A DNA stretch of 64,000 bases from assembly GCF_965199065.1 (NCBI RefSeq), contig NZ_CBDAQN010000001.1, positions 868,001 to 932,000 of the forward strand. The letters run 5' to 3'. This DNA comes from Acidisoma sp965199065. GTDB taxonomy: Bacteria; Pseudomonadota; Alphaproteobacteria; Acetobacterales; Acetobacteraceae. The notes under the pieces are model-generated. The model did no database searches and was not told the DNA's origin. It saw only the letters and a list, made by a program, of their open reading frames with translations. A program made the position numbers and the translations under genes. Shown here piece after piece: positions 17,043-25,425 of the stretch (positions within the stretch are counted from its first letter, which is position 1; every line of letters begins with the position of its first letter).

Positions 17043-17225
17043 GTGCAGCCGCCGGCACCTTCATGCGGTGGCAACCTCGCACGCCCGCTAACGCCCTGCA
17101 ATCCGTGGGTTTCGGCCTCAGGCCAGATTTCAGGCCAGGCAGATCGGAACGCTTCCGCTTTGAGCGGCGCGGCGCTTCGGCTGCCTGCTTTGCGGGCAGA
17201 GCGTGTGCCCGGCCTTCCGCCTGAA

Positions 17226-17258
17226 GCCATTGTTCCCGGCGGAGGCCATTGTTCCCGG
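17226..17258 (+). repeat. Two 14-bp direct repeats, 19-bp period
   Basis: GCCATTGTTCCCGG occurs at 17226-17239 and again at 17245-17258, spaced close to two helical turns and ending 47 bases before the GTG of the aminotransferase. This arrangement suits a tandem operator, though no known regulator was matched. A local duplication is the alternative. Confidence 0.6.
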
Positions 17259-17305
17259 TGATGGTTACCGCCAAATTGAGGGTGTTCTGAGGAGTTACAC
17301 GAACC

Positions 17306-18505
17306 GTGAAAGCCGCCAACACGCTGCTTGCCAACACCGGAACCACCATCTTCACGGTGATGTCGGCGCTTGCCACCCATCATCAGGCCATCAACCTCGG
17401 CCAGGGCTTCCCGGACACCGACGGGCCTGCGGACGTGGTCGCCGCCGCCGCCGCCGCGTTGCAGGACGGGCGCAACCAGTACCCGCCGCTCACCGGCGTG
17501 CCCGAACTGCGTGCGGCCGTGGCCGCCGCCAACAGCCGCTTCTACGGCCTCGCCATCGATCCGAACACGGAGGTGGTGGTGACCTCCGGCGCCACCGAGG
17601 CGATCACGGCGAGCCTGATGGCGCTCATCGATCCGGGCGACGAGGTCGTGCTCATCGAGCCGCTTTACGACACCTACCTGCCGGTGGTGACGATGCTCGG
17701 CGGCGTCGGGAAGCTGGTGCGTCTGGAACCGCCGCACTGGACCCTGCCGCGTGCGGCGCTGGAGGCCGCGTTCGGGCCTCGCACGAAGGCCATCGTGCTC
17801 AACAGCCCGATGAACCCGATCGGCAAGGTGTTCACCCCGGAGGAGCTGGGCTTCATCGCGGGGCTCATGCAGAAGCACGACACGTATGCCGTCTGCGATG
17901 AGGTTTACGAGCATCTCGTTTTCGACGGCGTGAGGCACCGGCCGTTGATGACGCTGCCGGGCATGCGCGAGCGCACCCTGCGCATCGGCAGCGCCGGCAA
18001 GACGTTCAGCCTGACCGGCTGGAAGGTCGGCTACATCTCGGGCCCCGCGGCGCTGATGAGCGTGGTCGCGAAGGCGCATCAGAACCTGACCTTCACGACG
18101 GCCCCGAACCTGCAGCGCGCGGTCGCCTTGGGTCTGGCGAAAGACGACGCCTACTTCGCGGGCCTCGCCGACGATCTGCAGGCGAAACGGGACCATCTGG
18201 TCGCCGGGCTGCAGGGCGCCGGCTTCCGGACCCTGCCCAGCGGCGGCAGCTATTTCGTTCTCGCGGACTACTCGGCGCTGGACCCTGACGGCGATGACGC
18301 CAGCTTCTGCATACGCTTGGCGGAGGCGGCAGGCGTGGCCGCCATTCCGCTGTCGGCCTTCTATGTCGCGGAGAAGCCTCGCCACCATGTCCGCTTCGCC
18401 TTCTGCAAGCGGATCAGCGTGCTGGATGAGGCCATCGGCCGCCTGACCCGCTATTTCGCCGCGCATCAGGCGTCTGACAGGGCGGCGTTGACTGCGGCGG
18501 AGTGA
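17306..18505 (+). CDS. PLP-dependent class I/II aminotransferase
   Basis: The 399-residue protein belongs to fold-type I aminotransferases. The PLP lysine is Lys232 in SAGKTFSLTGWK. Other signatures are NLGQGFPDTDGP, NQYPPLTGVPELR, NSPMNPIGKVF and CDEVYEHLVFDG. The overall pattern is closest to the methionine/kynurenine aminotransferase group (YbdL-like), but the amino donor cannot be fixed from sequence alone. The GTG at 17306 follows AGGAG at a slightly long distance of about 11 bases. It is divergent from glnB. The promoter for tRNA-His appears to lie within its last codons. Confidence 0.88.
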   Translation: MKAANTLLANTGTTIFTVMSALATHHQAINLGQGFPDTDGPADVVAAAAAALQDGRNQYPPLTGVPELRAAVAAANSRFYGLAIDPNTEVVVTSGATEAITASLMALIDPGDEVVLIEPLYDTYLPVVTMLGGVGKLVRLEPPHWTLPRAALEAAFGPRTKAIVLNSPMNPIGKVFTPEELGFIAGLMQKHDTYAVCDEVYEHLVFDGVRHRPLMTLPGMRERTLRIGSAGKTFSLTGWKVGYISGPAALMSVVAKAHQNLTFTTAPNLQRAVALGLAKDDAYFAGLADDLQAKRDHLVAGLQGAGFRTLPSGGSYFVLADYSALDPDGDDASFCIRLAEAAGVAAIPLSAFYVAEKPRHHVRFAFCKRISVLDEAIGRLTRYFAAHQASDRAALTAAE

Positions 18506-18517
18506 TCGTTCTAAACG
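18488..18517 (+). promoter_or_regulatory. Candidate promoter for tRNA-His
   Basis: TTGACT at 18488-18493 and TAAACG at 18512-18517 are separated by 18 bases. They lie 28 bases before the tRNA and overlap the 3' end of the aminotransferase gene. The -35 box is strong and the -10 box is weak. Confidence 0.4.
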
Positions 18518-18545
18518 GCGCGTCTCGGCACGGAAGTGCTCGGTG

Positions 18546-18621
18546 GCGGACGTAGCTCAGTTGGTAGAGCGCCAGGTTGTGGTCTTGGATGTCGTGGGTT
18601 CGAGCCCCATCGTTCGCCCCA
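18546..18621 (+). tRNA. tRNA-His (anticodon GTG)
   Basis: This 76-base gene begins with the extra G-1 typical of tRNA-His, followed by acceptor GCGGACG pairing with CGTTCGC (one G-U). It has discriminator C73 and an encoded CCA. The anticodon loop TTGTGGT gives GTG. G-1 paired with C73 is the canonical histidyl-tRNA synthetase identity element; several alphaproteobacterial orders have lost it, so its presence has taxonomic value. Confidence 0.94.
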
Positions 18622-18681
18622 AACCCATCAGCAGGACAGCGGTTCCTTTCCGAGGAAAAGAACCGGGTAGCTTTCGGACTG

Positions 18682-19248
18682 CTAGCGGCTGCGGATCATG
18701 TGGCCGGCGCGGAACAGCAGAATGGCCATCGCGATCTTCGTGGCCTCGGCGGGCAGGAACGGCACCAGACCGAGCGCAACCGCCTTGTGGGTGCCGAGAA
18801 GCACGCTCAGCCAGGCGAGACCCAGCGCATAGAGGATCACGGTCCCGCCGAAGAAGGCAGCGATCGTGCCGGCTACGCTGCGCATCCAGCCACGCGATGC
18901 GCAGAAGCCCATGAACGAGGCGGCAAGCAGGTAGCCGAGCAGGTATCCGCCCGTCGGACCGGCAACATAGGCGAGGCCGGCGCCTGTCGCGAAGACCGGC
19001 AGGCCCAGCGCACCCGCGGCGAGATAGGCGAGCAACGTGGCTTCAGCCAAACCGCTGCCATAGGCGGCGCCGATCAGAAGCACCGTGCCGCTCTGCATGG
19101 TCATCGGCACTGGCCAGAAGGGAATGGCGACATGCGCGGAAGCCGCAAGCACGCCGACGCCTGCAAGCACCAGCAAAGCCTGGACCGGACGTGAAAGCGC
19201 GTTACTGCGGGCGCGGGCCGCCAGGATCGTTTTCCCGTGAACGGGCAT
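18682..19248 (-). CDS. bioY: Biotin transporter substrate-binding subunit BioY
   Basis: BioY is the membrane S-component that binds biotin in ECF-type uptake. The 188-residue protein has about six helices with the family motifs VPMTMQSGTVLLIGAAYG and LPVFATGAGLAYVAGPTGG, the latter forming the biotin site. No bioM (ATPase) or bioN (T-component) gene is adjacent; solitary BioY proteins are known and may function alone or share a remote energy module. The ATG at 19248 follows GGAGA about 7 bases upstream; 40 further open codons upstream are rejected. Confidence 0.92.
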   Translation of the reverse strand: MPVHGKTILAARARSNALSRPVQALLVLAGVGVLAASAHVAIPFWPVPMTMQSGTVLLIGAAYGSGLAEATLLAYLAAGALGLPVFATGAGLAYVAGPTGGYLLGYLLAASFMGFCASRGWMRSVAGTIAAFFGGTVILYALGLAWLSVLLGTHKAVALGLVPFLPAEATKIAMAILLFRAGHMIRSR

Positions 19249-19496
19249 GATAAAGTCTCCGAGAAGAAGCGACGGTGCCGCGCGACGTTTTCGCCCGCAG
19301 CCCTTAATCAAAGCCACATGCTGCCCGTCATCACCGGGGCGTGCAAGCGAACTTTCTTGCAAATCCAAGGCGGACCGCTGCCCCGACGCGTGAAAGGCGA
19401 GACCGGATGCGGGGGCGGATGGGCGGCTGACATTCGCGATCCGGCGATGTCCGGGTAATGGAGTGAAGCGTATCTTCTCCCGCAGGAGAACTGGGA

Positions 19497-20708
19497 ATGC
19501 ATGCCTTCCTCGATCACTGCCGGTCGCAGCTTGCCGAAATTCGCCTTCAGGGGCGCTATCGCCACTTCACGCCGCTGCGCCGGGAGGCGACTCGTTTCCC
19601 AGTCTACACGATCCTTCGAAACGGCGAGCCGCGGGACATCACCGTCTGGTCCTCCAACGATTATCTGGCGATGGGCGTTGATCCGGTGACGATCGGCGGC
19701 GCCCGGGATGCCCTGGAGAACCTTGGCGCCGGCGCCGGCGGCACGCGCAATATCGGCGGCACTTCGCCTCTCCATGACGCTCTCGAGGCGGAACTCGCTG
19801 GGCTGCATGGCAAGGACGCGGCGCTGCTGTTCAGCTCCGGCTTCGTCTCAAATCAGGCGAGCCTCACCGCCATCCTTCGCAGCCTGCCCGACTGGCATGT
19901 CTTCTCGGATGCAAAAAACCATGCCTCCATGATCGCCGGCATCAAGGGCAGTCCGGCGACCGTCCATATCTTCCGCCACAACGATCTGGCGCATCTGGCC
20001 GCGTTGCTGGCGGCAGCCCCTGGCGATGCGCCGAAGCTCATCGCGTTCGAGTCGGTGTATTCGATGGATGCGGACATCGCCCCGATCGGCGCAATCTGCG
20101 ACCTCGCCGATCGCCATGGCGCGCTCACCTATCTCGACGAGGTCCACGCGGTCGGCATGTACGGCGCCCATGGCGGCGGCGTCTCGGAGCGCGATGGCGT
20201 GGCACACCGGCTGACCGTGATCGAGGGGACGCTCGCCAAGGCCTTCGGCTGCCATGGCGGCTACATCGCCGCCGAGGCAACCATCATCGATTACATCCGC
20301 TCGACCGCTCCCGGCTTCATCTTTACCACCGCGCTGCCGCCGGCCGTTGTGGGCGGCGCGCTGGCGAGTGTCCGCCATCTGACGCGGGACACCGGGCGGC
20401 GCGAAGCGCTGTTCCGCCAGGTGGGACTGCTTAAGCGCAAGCTGGACGCCGCCGGACTGCCGCGCCTGCCGTCCGAGAGCCACATCGTGCCGGTGATGAT
20501 CCGCGACGCCGACCTCTGCCGGGAGGTGAGCCGCCTGCTGCTTGAGCGCCACGGGCATTACGCGACGCCGATCAACTATCCGACCGTGCCGCGTGGCACG
20601 GAGCGCCTGCGGCTGACCCCGACGCCCCTTCATACAGAGGCGATGATGGACGATCTCGTGGCGGCGCTCGTCGATATCTTTGCCTCCATGGAGGAGCGCG
20701 CGGCGTAA
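19497..20708 (+). CDS. hemA: 5-aminolevulinate synthase (C4 pathway)
   Basis: HemA condenses glycine and succinyl-CoA to 5-aminolevulinate, the first step of tetrapyrrole synthesis in alphaproteobacteria. The 403-residue protein has the alpha-oxoamine synthase signatures SSNDYLAMG, GAGAGGTRNIGGTSPLH, YLDEVHAVGMYG and the PLP lysine Lys248 in GTLAKAFG. The ALA synthase features GGTRNI and SMDADIAPI favour it over the biotin (KAPA) or KBL enzymes. The ATG at 19497 follows CAGGAG. It is divergent from bioY and starts a unit that may continue into the CHRD gene. Its substrate succinyl-CoA is made by the TCA cluster at 41-48 kb. Confidence 0.93.
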   Translation: MHAFLDHCRSQLAEIRLQGRYRHFTPLRREATRFPVYTILRNGEPRDITVWSSNDYLAMGVDPVTIGGARDALENLGAGAGGTRNIGGTSPLHDALEAELAGLHGKDAALLFSSGFVSNQASLTAILRSLPDWHVFSDAKNHASMIAGIKGSPATVHIFRHNDLAHLAALLAAAPGDAPKLIAFESVYSMDADIAPIGAICDLADRHGALTYLDEVHAVGMYGAHGGGVSERDGVAHRLTVIEGTLAKAFGCHGGYIAAEATIIDYIRSTAPGFIFTTALPPAVVGGALASVRHLTRDTGRREALFRQVGLLKRKLDAAGLPRLPSESHIVPVMIRDADLCREVSRLLLERHGHYATPINYPTVPRGTERLRLTPTPLHTEAMMDDLVAALVDIFASMEERAA

Positions 20709-20793
20709 CCGGGATGTCACGCTGCGGCCTCGGAGGTTAAAGAATACTACCTTGCCGGCGAGGTGCGTCCGGCCGCCAATAAAGGAAGCTTTC

Positions 20794-21258
20794 ATGATGC
20801 AGTCGATCGTATCGCCGGGCCGCCGCGGCCTGGTATCTCTGGTGGCCGCTGCCGCATTCGCGGTTGCGGGCTTTACCGGCATCGCAGTCGCCCATGCCGA
20901 TCCTGTCACGCTGACGGCCAAGCTGGTGCCCGTGCCCGGTGCGCCGCCGACGGGCCTCGGCCACGTGGTGGCGACCTATGATCCGTCGACGCTGATGCTG
21001 TCTTGGCACGTGACATACGCTGGGCTCTCGGGTCCGGTTGTGGCCGGTCACTTTCACGGTCCGGCGACGCCCGGCAGGGATGCCCCGCCAATCATCTTCT
21101 TCCAGCCGCCGCTGACGAGCCCGATCGACGGATCTCAGAAGTTGACGCTGGATCAGGTGTCGCAACTACTCGGCGGCCTCTACTACGTGAACCTGCACAC
21201 CAAGGCCTTCCCGATGGGCGAGATCCGCGGGCAGGTGAACGTCCAGCCGACCAACTGA
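20794..21258 (+). CDS. Exported CHRD-domain protein
   Basis: This 154-residue protein has a signal peptide of about 34 residues ending near VAHA. The mature part is a CHRD domain, first described in chordin, with the signatures HFHGPATPG and NLHTKAFPMGEIRGQV. CHRD domains are beta-rich and extracytoplasmic; their bacterial function is not established. The ATG at 20794 has AAGGA upstream, so the open 38 codons before it are not used. It lies 85 bases after hemA and ends at a good terminator. Confidence 0.88.
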   Translation: MMQSIVSPGRRGLVSLVAAAAFAVAGFTGIAVAHADPVTLTAKLVPVPGAPPTGLGHVVATYDPSTLMLSWHVTYAGLSGPVVAGHFHGPATPGRDAPPIIFFQPPLTSPIDGSQKLTLDQVSQLLGGLYYVNLHTKAFPMGEIRGQVNVQPTN

Positions 21259-21296
21259 GATCCGGCCGGGCTGTCCAGCTACCCTTGCCTGTCGAG

Positions 21297-21330
21297 CGGG
21301 CGGTTCCTGGATCGGATCAGGGACCGCCCG
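21297..21330 (+). terminator. Rho-independent terminator after the CHRD gene
   Basis: The stem CGGGCGGT pairs with ACCGCCCG and is extended by TCCT against AGGG, around a 10-base loop. It is followed by TTGTCGTTT. It begins 39 bases after the CHRD stop. Confidence 0.75.
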
Positions 21331-21484
21331 TTGTCGTTTCAAGGGCGAAATCTCCAGTTTTGTCTCCGGTTCTTATCGACTGGTTAAAAACGCGCGGTAG
21401 TGGCGGCGGCCAATTCATTTATTAAACAGAACGAAACCTGTTTTGGTGCCATACTTAATCCTCGGCTGCTGATGAGGGTTCTTC

Positions 21485-24418
21485 ATGTCCGGCACACCTG
21501 TTTCGTCCGGCGTCACGAGCCATGGGCTCGTTCTTGGCAACGGCGGCGTGCTCGACATTCTGTCGGGCGGGACGGCGGTTTCGACCACGGTAAGCGCCGG
21601 CGGCCTCGCCGAAATATCGCGCGGCGGCTCAGCCCTCGGCACGGTCGTCACCTCTCGCGGCTTGGTCGAAATCCTGAGCGGCGGCGTCGCCAGCGCAACG
21701 GTCCTGAGCGGCTATGGCAGCGAGGAGATTTACGGCGCCTCCGTCAGTGCCACCGTGGGCTACGCCGCGTCGCAGTCCGTGTTCGCAGGCGGCACGGCGC
21801 TCGGGAGCGTTGTTGCGGGCGCCGAGGTTGTCGCCTCGGGTGGGATTACCATCGGCGTTCAGTTGATCGACGGCTATGAGACGGTCTCCTCGGGGGGGCT
21901 GGCGAGCGGCACCGTCGTGGCCGCTTTCAGCGGCGCCTTCCCGGGCAACGGGCAAATCTACGTTTCCTCCGGCGGAACGATGCTGGGCGGCGTTGTCAAC
22001 CACAATGGCTATGCCGGGCTCTCGGCGGGCGCGGTCGCCATCGGTACGACCCTGAGCGGCGGCGGCGAGGGGGTCGCGGGCGGTACGGCGATCGGCACCA
22101 CCATCGGCGCAGGCGGCATCGAGACGGTCTCCGTCGTCTATATCTTCTCGACCGGCGACTACCTCTCGGGTGTCGTCAGCGCGACCACGATCGCGGGCGG
22201 CACGCTCGACCTCGCGGGCGGCTCTGCCACCGGCGGCATCCTGTTCGCCGGCAGCGGCCCGGGCTTGCTGGAGATCAGCGGCACGGTGATGCCGGCCACG
22301 CCCATCGGCGGCTTCGCATCGACCGACGCGATAGATCTGCAAAGCATCGCCGATACGGGCTCTGGCACGGTCTCGCTCAACCCGGCGACCGACGTGCTGA
22401 CGGTCACGGAGGGCGGGTCGAGCGTTGCCCTGCAACTCGCGGGATCGTACGTCGGCACCACCTTCAGCCTTGGCCCCGATAGCGGTTCGGGGACGATCGT
22501 CGCCATCGACCACGGCAGCGCGATAGCTGTGCCGTCCGGGGTCACGAGCCACGGGCTCACCCTCAGCAACGGCGACGTGCTGGACGTTCTGCCGGGTGGG
22601 ACTGCGGTTTCCACCCTGGTCAGCGCCGGCGGCGTTGTCGAGGTATCGCGCGGCGGCTCAGCCCTCGGCACGGTCGTCACCTCTCGCGGCCTGGTCGAGG
22701 TTCTGAGCGGCGGCGAGGTCGTTGCCTCGGGTGGTGTCGCCAGCGGGAGCAACGGTCCTGAGCGGCTATGGCAGCGAGGAGGTCTACGGCGCCTCCGTCA
22801 GTGCCACCGTGGGTTACGCCGCATCGCAGTTCGTCTTCGCAGGCGGCACCGCGACCGGCAGCGTCGTCGCAACGGCTCCGAGGTCGTTGCCTCGGGTGGT
22901 GTCACCAACGGCGTCCAGTTGATCGACGGGAGCGAAACCGTCGCCTCGGGTTCGGGCACCATCGATCGCGGGCGGAACGATGCAGGGCGCTGTCGTCGAC
23001 CTGACGGCTTTGGCGGGCTCTCTGCCACCGGCGGCATCCTGTCGCCATCGGCACGCCCGCGGCGACATGGGCGTGGCGGTTTGGCGATCAGCGGCACGGC
23101 TGATCCGGCACGGCCACCGTGGGTTACGCCGCATCGCAGTTCGTCTTCGCAGGCGGCACCGCGACCGGCACGTCATCGGCGTCCAGTTGCACGGGGCGAA
23201 ACCGTCGCGTCGACCGTCGCGGCTGCAGGCTCCGGACGGCCAAATCTACGTCACCTCGGGCGGAACGATGCAGGGCGCTGTCGTCGCTCTGCCGGGCTCT
23301 CGGCGGGCGCGGTCGCCATCGGCACGACCCTGAGCGGCGGCGACATGGGCGTCGCCGGCGGCACGGCGATCGGCACCATCATCGGCGCTGGCGGCGTCGA
23401 GACGGCCTCCGTCGTCTATGTCTTCTCGGTCAGCGCTTATGAAACGGGTGTCGCCAGCGCGACCACGATCGCGGGCGGCACGCTCGACCTCGCGGGCGGC
23501 TCTGCCACCGGCGGCATCCTGTTCGCCGGCAGCGGCCCGGGCTTGCTGGAGATCAGCGGCACGGTGATGCCGGCCACGCCCATCGGCGGCTTCGCATCGA
23601 CCGACGCGATAGATCTGCAAGGCGTCGCCGATACGGGCTCTGGCACGGTCTCGCTCAACCCGGCGACCGACGTGCTGACGGTCACGGAGGGCGGGTCGAG
23701 CGTTGCCCTGCAACTCGCGGGATCGTACGTCGGCACTACCTTCAGCCTTGGCCCCGATAGCGGTCCGGGGACGCTGATAACCGCCTCCACTTCAGGGACC
23801 GTGGTCGGCACGTCCGGCGTGCCATGTTTCGCCGCCGGAACGCGCATCGCGGGGGAGCGGGGTTTGACCGAGGTCGAGCATCTCGCGATCGGCGACCGCC
23901 TCATGACGGTGGAGGGGGAGTTGAAGGCGATCACCTGGATCGGGTCTCGGCGTGTCGATTGCCGTCGTCATCCCGAACCGATGAAGGTTTGGCCGGTCCA
24001 CGTTGCGGTAAATGCCTTCGGTCCTGGAGCGCCCCGTCGCGAGCTGCTGCTATCTCCTGACCATGCGGTCTTCGCGGAAGGGGTGCTCATCCCTGTGAAG
24101 CACCTGATCAACGGCAGCACCGTGCGCCAGATCGCAACACTCGCGGTCACCTACTACCATGTTGAGCTCAGCCTGCATTCCGTCATCCTGGCGGAAGGAC
24201 TGCCGGTCGAGAGCTATCTCGACAGCGGCGATCGCACATCGTTCGAAACGGCGGATGGCGTCATCACCTTGCATCCCGCCTTCGCGTCCGAACGCGCCGA
24301 CATAGCGATCTTCATGGAGGCGCTGGGTTATGCACCGTTGCGCGTGACCGGACCGGAAGTGGCGGCGGTGCAGGCACGGCTTGCGGAACATGTGCCTCGC
24401 GGCTTCGGGCGGATCTAA
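21485..24418 (+). CDS. Strand-loop-strand repeat protein with C-terminal Hint domain
   Basis: This 977-residue surface or secreted protein has no signal peptide. Residues 1-340 are one module of SGGTAVSTTVSAGG-type strand-loop-strand repeats ending in a conserved block (about 232-337). Residues 344-763 are a second copy. Residues 779-977 form a Hint domain beginning VPCFAAGTRI, with Cys781 as the self-splicing-type nucleophile, then SPDHAVFAEGVLIPVKHL and LPVESYLDSGDR. Such repeat/Hint proteins are known in Acetobacteraceae and Methylobacterium. Residues of about 422-603 are abnormal: Arg-rich runs (LWQRGGLRRLRQCHRGLR) replace the repeat because the frame shifts several times before returning. 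The frame remains open overall. GAGGG precedes the ATG at 21485. Confidence 0.75.
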   Translation: MSGTPVSSGVTSHGLVLGNGGVLDILSGGTAVSTTVSAGGLAEISRGGSALGTVVTSRGLVEILSGGVASATVLSGYGSEEIYGASVSATVGYAASQSVFAGGTALGSVVAGAEVVASGGITIGVQLIDGYETVSSGGLASGTVVAAFSGAFPGNGQIYVSSGGTMLGGVVNHNGYAGLSAGAVAIGTTLSGGGEGVAGGTAIGTTIGAGGIETVSVVYIFSTGDYLSGVVSATTIAGGTLDLAGGSATGGILFAGSGPGLLEISGTVMPATPIGGFASTDAIDLQSIADTGSGTVSLNPATDVLTVTEGGSSVALQLAGSYVGTTFSLGPDSGSGTIVAIDHGSAIAVPSGVTSHGLTLSNGDVLDVLPGGTAVSTLVSAGGVVEVSRGGSALGTVVTSRGLVEVLSGGEVVASGGVASGSNGPERLWQRGGLRRLRQCHRGLRRIAVRLRRRHRDRQRRRNGSEVVASGGVTNGVQLIDGSETVASGSGTIDRGRNDAGRCRRPDGFGGLSATGGILSPSARPRRHGRGGLAISGTADPARPPWVTPHRSSSSQAAPRPARHRRPVARGETVASTVAAAGSGRPNLRHLGRNDAGRCRRSAGLSAGAVAIGTTLSGGDMGVAGGTAIGTIIGAGGVETASVVYVFSVSAYETGVASATTIAGGTLDLAGGSATGGILFAGSGPGLLEISGTVMPATPIGGFASTDAIDLQGVADTGSGTVSLNPATDVLTVTEGGSSVALQLAGSYVGTTFSLGPDSGPGTLITASTSGTVVGTSGVPCFAAGTRIAGERGLTEVEHLAIGDRLMTVEGELKAITWIGSRRVDCRRHPEPMKVWPVHVAVNAFGPGAPRRELLLSPDHAVFAEGVLIPVKHLINGSTVRQIATLAVTYYHVELSLHSVILAEGLPVESYLDSGDRTSFETADGVITLHPAFASERADIAIFMEALGYAPLRVTGPEVAAVQARLAEHVPRGFGRI
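22177..22495 (+). repeat. 319-bp direct repeat inside the repeat/Hint gene, copy 1
   Basis: This segment recurs at 23455-23773 with only four mismatches (at 22343, 22346, 22459 and 22487). The offset of 1278 bases is a multiple of three. It encodes the block from SATTIAGGTLDL to the SFSLGPDSG region. Such near-identity marks recent duplication or gene conversion. Confidence 0.9.
22740..23300 (+). repeat. Scrambled repeat block with repeated fragments
   Basis: A 58-bp segment at about 22803-22860 recurs at about 23113-23170, and fragments such as GGCGGAACGATGCAGGGCGC and GCCACCGGCGGCATCCTGT occur out of order here. Compared with module 1, at least four reading-frame switches are needed to keep the repeat protein sequence. 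The first is an extra A near 22754. The block makes module 2 longer than module 1 by 249 bases. Confidence 0.8.
23455..23773 (+). repeat. 319-bp direct repeat inside the repeat/Hint gene, copy 2
   Basis: This is the second copy of 22177-22495, differing at four positions, and it ends just before the Hint domain. Recombination between the two copies would delete 1278 bases in frame. Confidence 0.9.
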
Positions 24419-24465
24419 AATGAAGGTTTTGCCTCTTTTTCCAGTGAGAAGCGCGTGCCCGCTCG

Positions 24466-25425
24466 CTAGAGACTGTCTTCCTCACGCCCGTAGAGCAACA
24501 GCAGCGCCAGGATGACCACGCCGTAGATGATGCTGCGGCCGTAATCCGGCATGTTGAAGGCCAGCAGCACGCTCACCAGCACCGTGAGGCTGATGGCGCC
24601 CGCGACCGAACCGAGGTAGTGGCCGCGACCGCCGAGGATATAGACGCCGCCGATGACGACGGCGGCGATCGACTGGAACAGGTACGGATCGCCCATGCTG
24701 AGCGCCGCCTGTCCGCCGAAGCCCACCAGCATGATCCCGGCCATGGACGCGAAGAACCCGCTCAGCGCGTAGAGCACGATGGTGACCGCGGAGACGTTCA
24801 CCCCCGCGAGGTGGCTTGCCCGCGCGTTATTGCCGACCGTGTAGGTCGCCCGCCCGAAGCGCGTCATCCCCAGCACGAAGGAGACCGCGATGATGATGAC
24901 AAGCCAGATCCACAGCACGATCGGCACCCCGAGCATGCGCAGATGCACCGCCGCCTGCACCACGGGGGGCGCATAGGCGCCGCAGTTGGTGCAGGTCATG
25001 CCGCCGCTCAGGCCGAGCGTCAGCCCTTGCATGATGCCGTTCATGGCGAGCGTCATCACCACCGCCGGAATGCCGAGCAGCGCAATGCCCGCGCCGTTGC
25101 AGGCGCCGACCAGCGCGCCCATCCCGAGCGTCAGCGCGAGCGCCGGGATCGCCCGCGCGTCGCTGCCGAGCGAACTCGTGACCATGAGGATCGCGCCCGC
25201 GTTGAGCACCCAGGGCACCGAGAGATCGATGCCGCCGATGAGGATGACGAAGGTCTGGCCCGCCGCCACGAGCCCCACGAAGGAGGCGACGATGAGGATG
25301 GAGCGGATGCCGTCGAGGCTCGCAAAGCCCGGCCGCACCGCCTGACCGATCGCGAACAGGATGATGCCGGCGACGAAGGCGTAGAGGATGCGGCGTCGTT
25401 CCTGGGTGAAGAGGGATCGCATCAT
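24466..25425 (-). CDS. Sugar-type ABC transporter permease (RbsC family), second permease
   Basis: This 319-residue inner-membrane permease has about nine helices. The RbsC/BPD-type signature is ILIGGIDLSVPWVLNAGAI near residue 60, and GGVYILGGRGHYLGSVAGA lies near residue 250. It pairs with the permease encoded just upstream; the two would form the membrane pore of the importer. The start ATG at 25425 overlaps the upstream stop as ATGA, so the two are translationally coupled. It is the last gene of a four-gene operon. The transported sugar is unknown. Confidence 0.9.
   Translation of the reverse strand: MMRSLFTQERRRILYAFVAGIILFAIGQAVRPGFASLDGIRSILIVASFVGLVAAGQTFVILIGGIDLSVPWVLNAGAILMVTSSLGSDARAIPALALTLGMGALVGACNGAGIALLGIPAVVMTLAMNGIMQGLTLGLSGGMTCTNCGAYAPPVVQAAVHLRMLGVPIVLWIWLVIIIAVSFVLGMTRFGRATYTVGNNARASHLAGVNVSAVTIVLYALSGFFASMAGIMLVGFGGQAALSMGDPYLFQSIAAVVIGGVYILGGRGHYLGSVAGAISLTVLVSVLLAFNMPDYGRSIIYGVVILALLLLYGREEDSL

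Larger units (their letters stand above)
16985..17305. other. Divergent control region between glnB and the aminotransferase
   Basis: These 321 bases hold a candidate sigma-54 promoter facing glnB at 17027-17042 and a pair of direct repeats close to the aminotransferase start at 17226-17258. An AGGAG site precedes the aminotransferase GTG. No credible open frame was found. Confidence 0.6.

Noticed and set aside
16646..18466. A 606-codon minus-strand open frame covering the aminotransferase and glnB
   Set aside because: Only the last 112 codons (glnB) have protein character; the rest is the antisense shadow of the aminotransferase, caused by GC-rich codon bias.
21485..24418. Repeat arrays considered as a CRISPR
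   Set aside because: The repeats are protein-coding, in frame at the module level, and lack regular spacer-repeat alternation. No cas gene is present.
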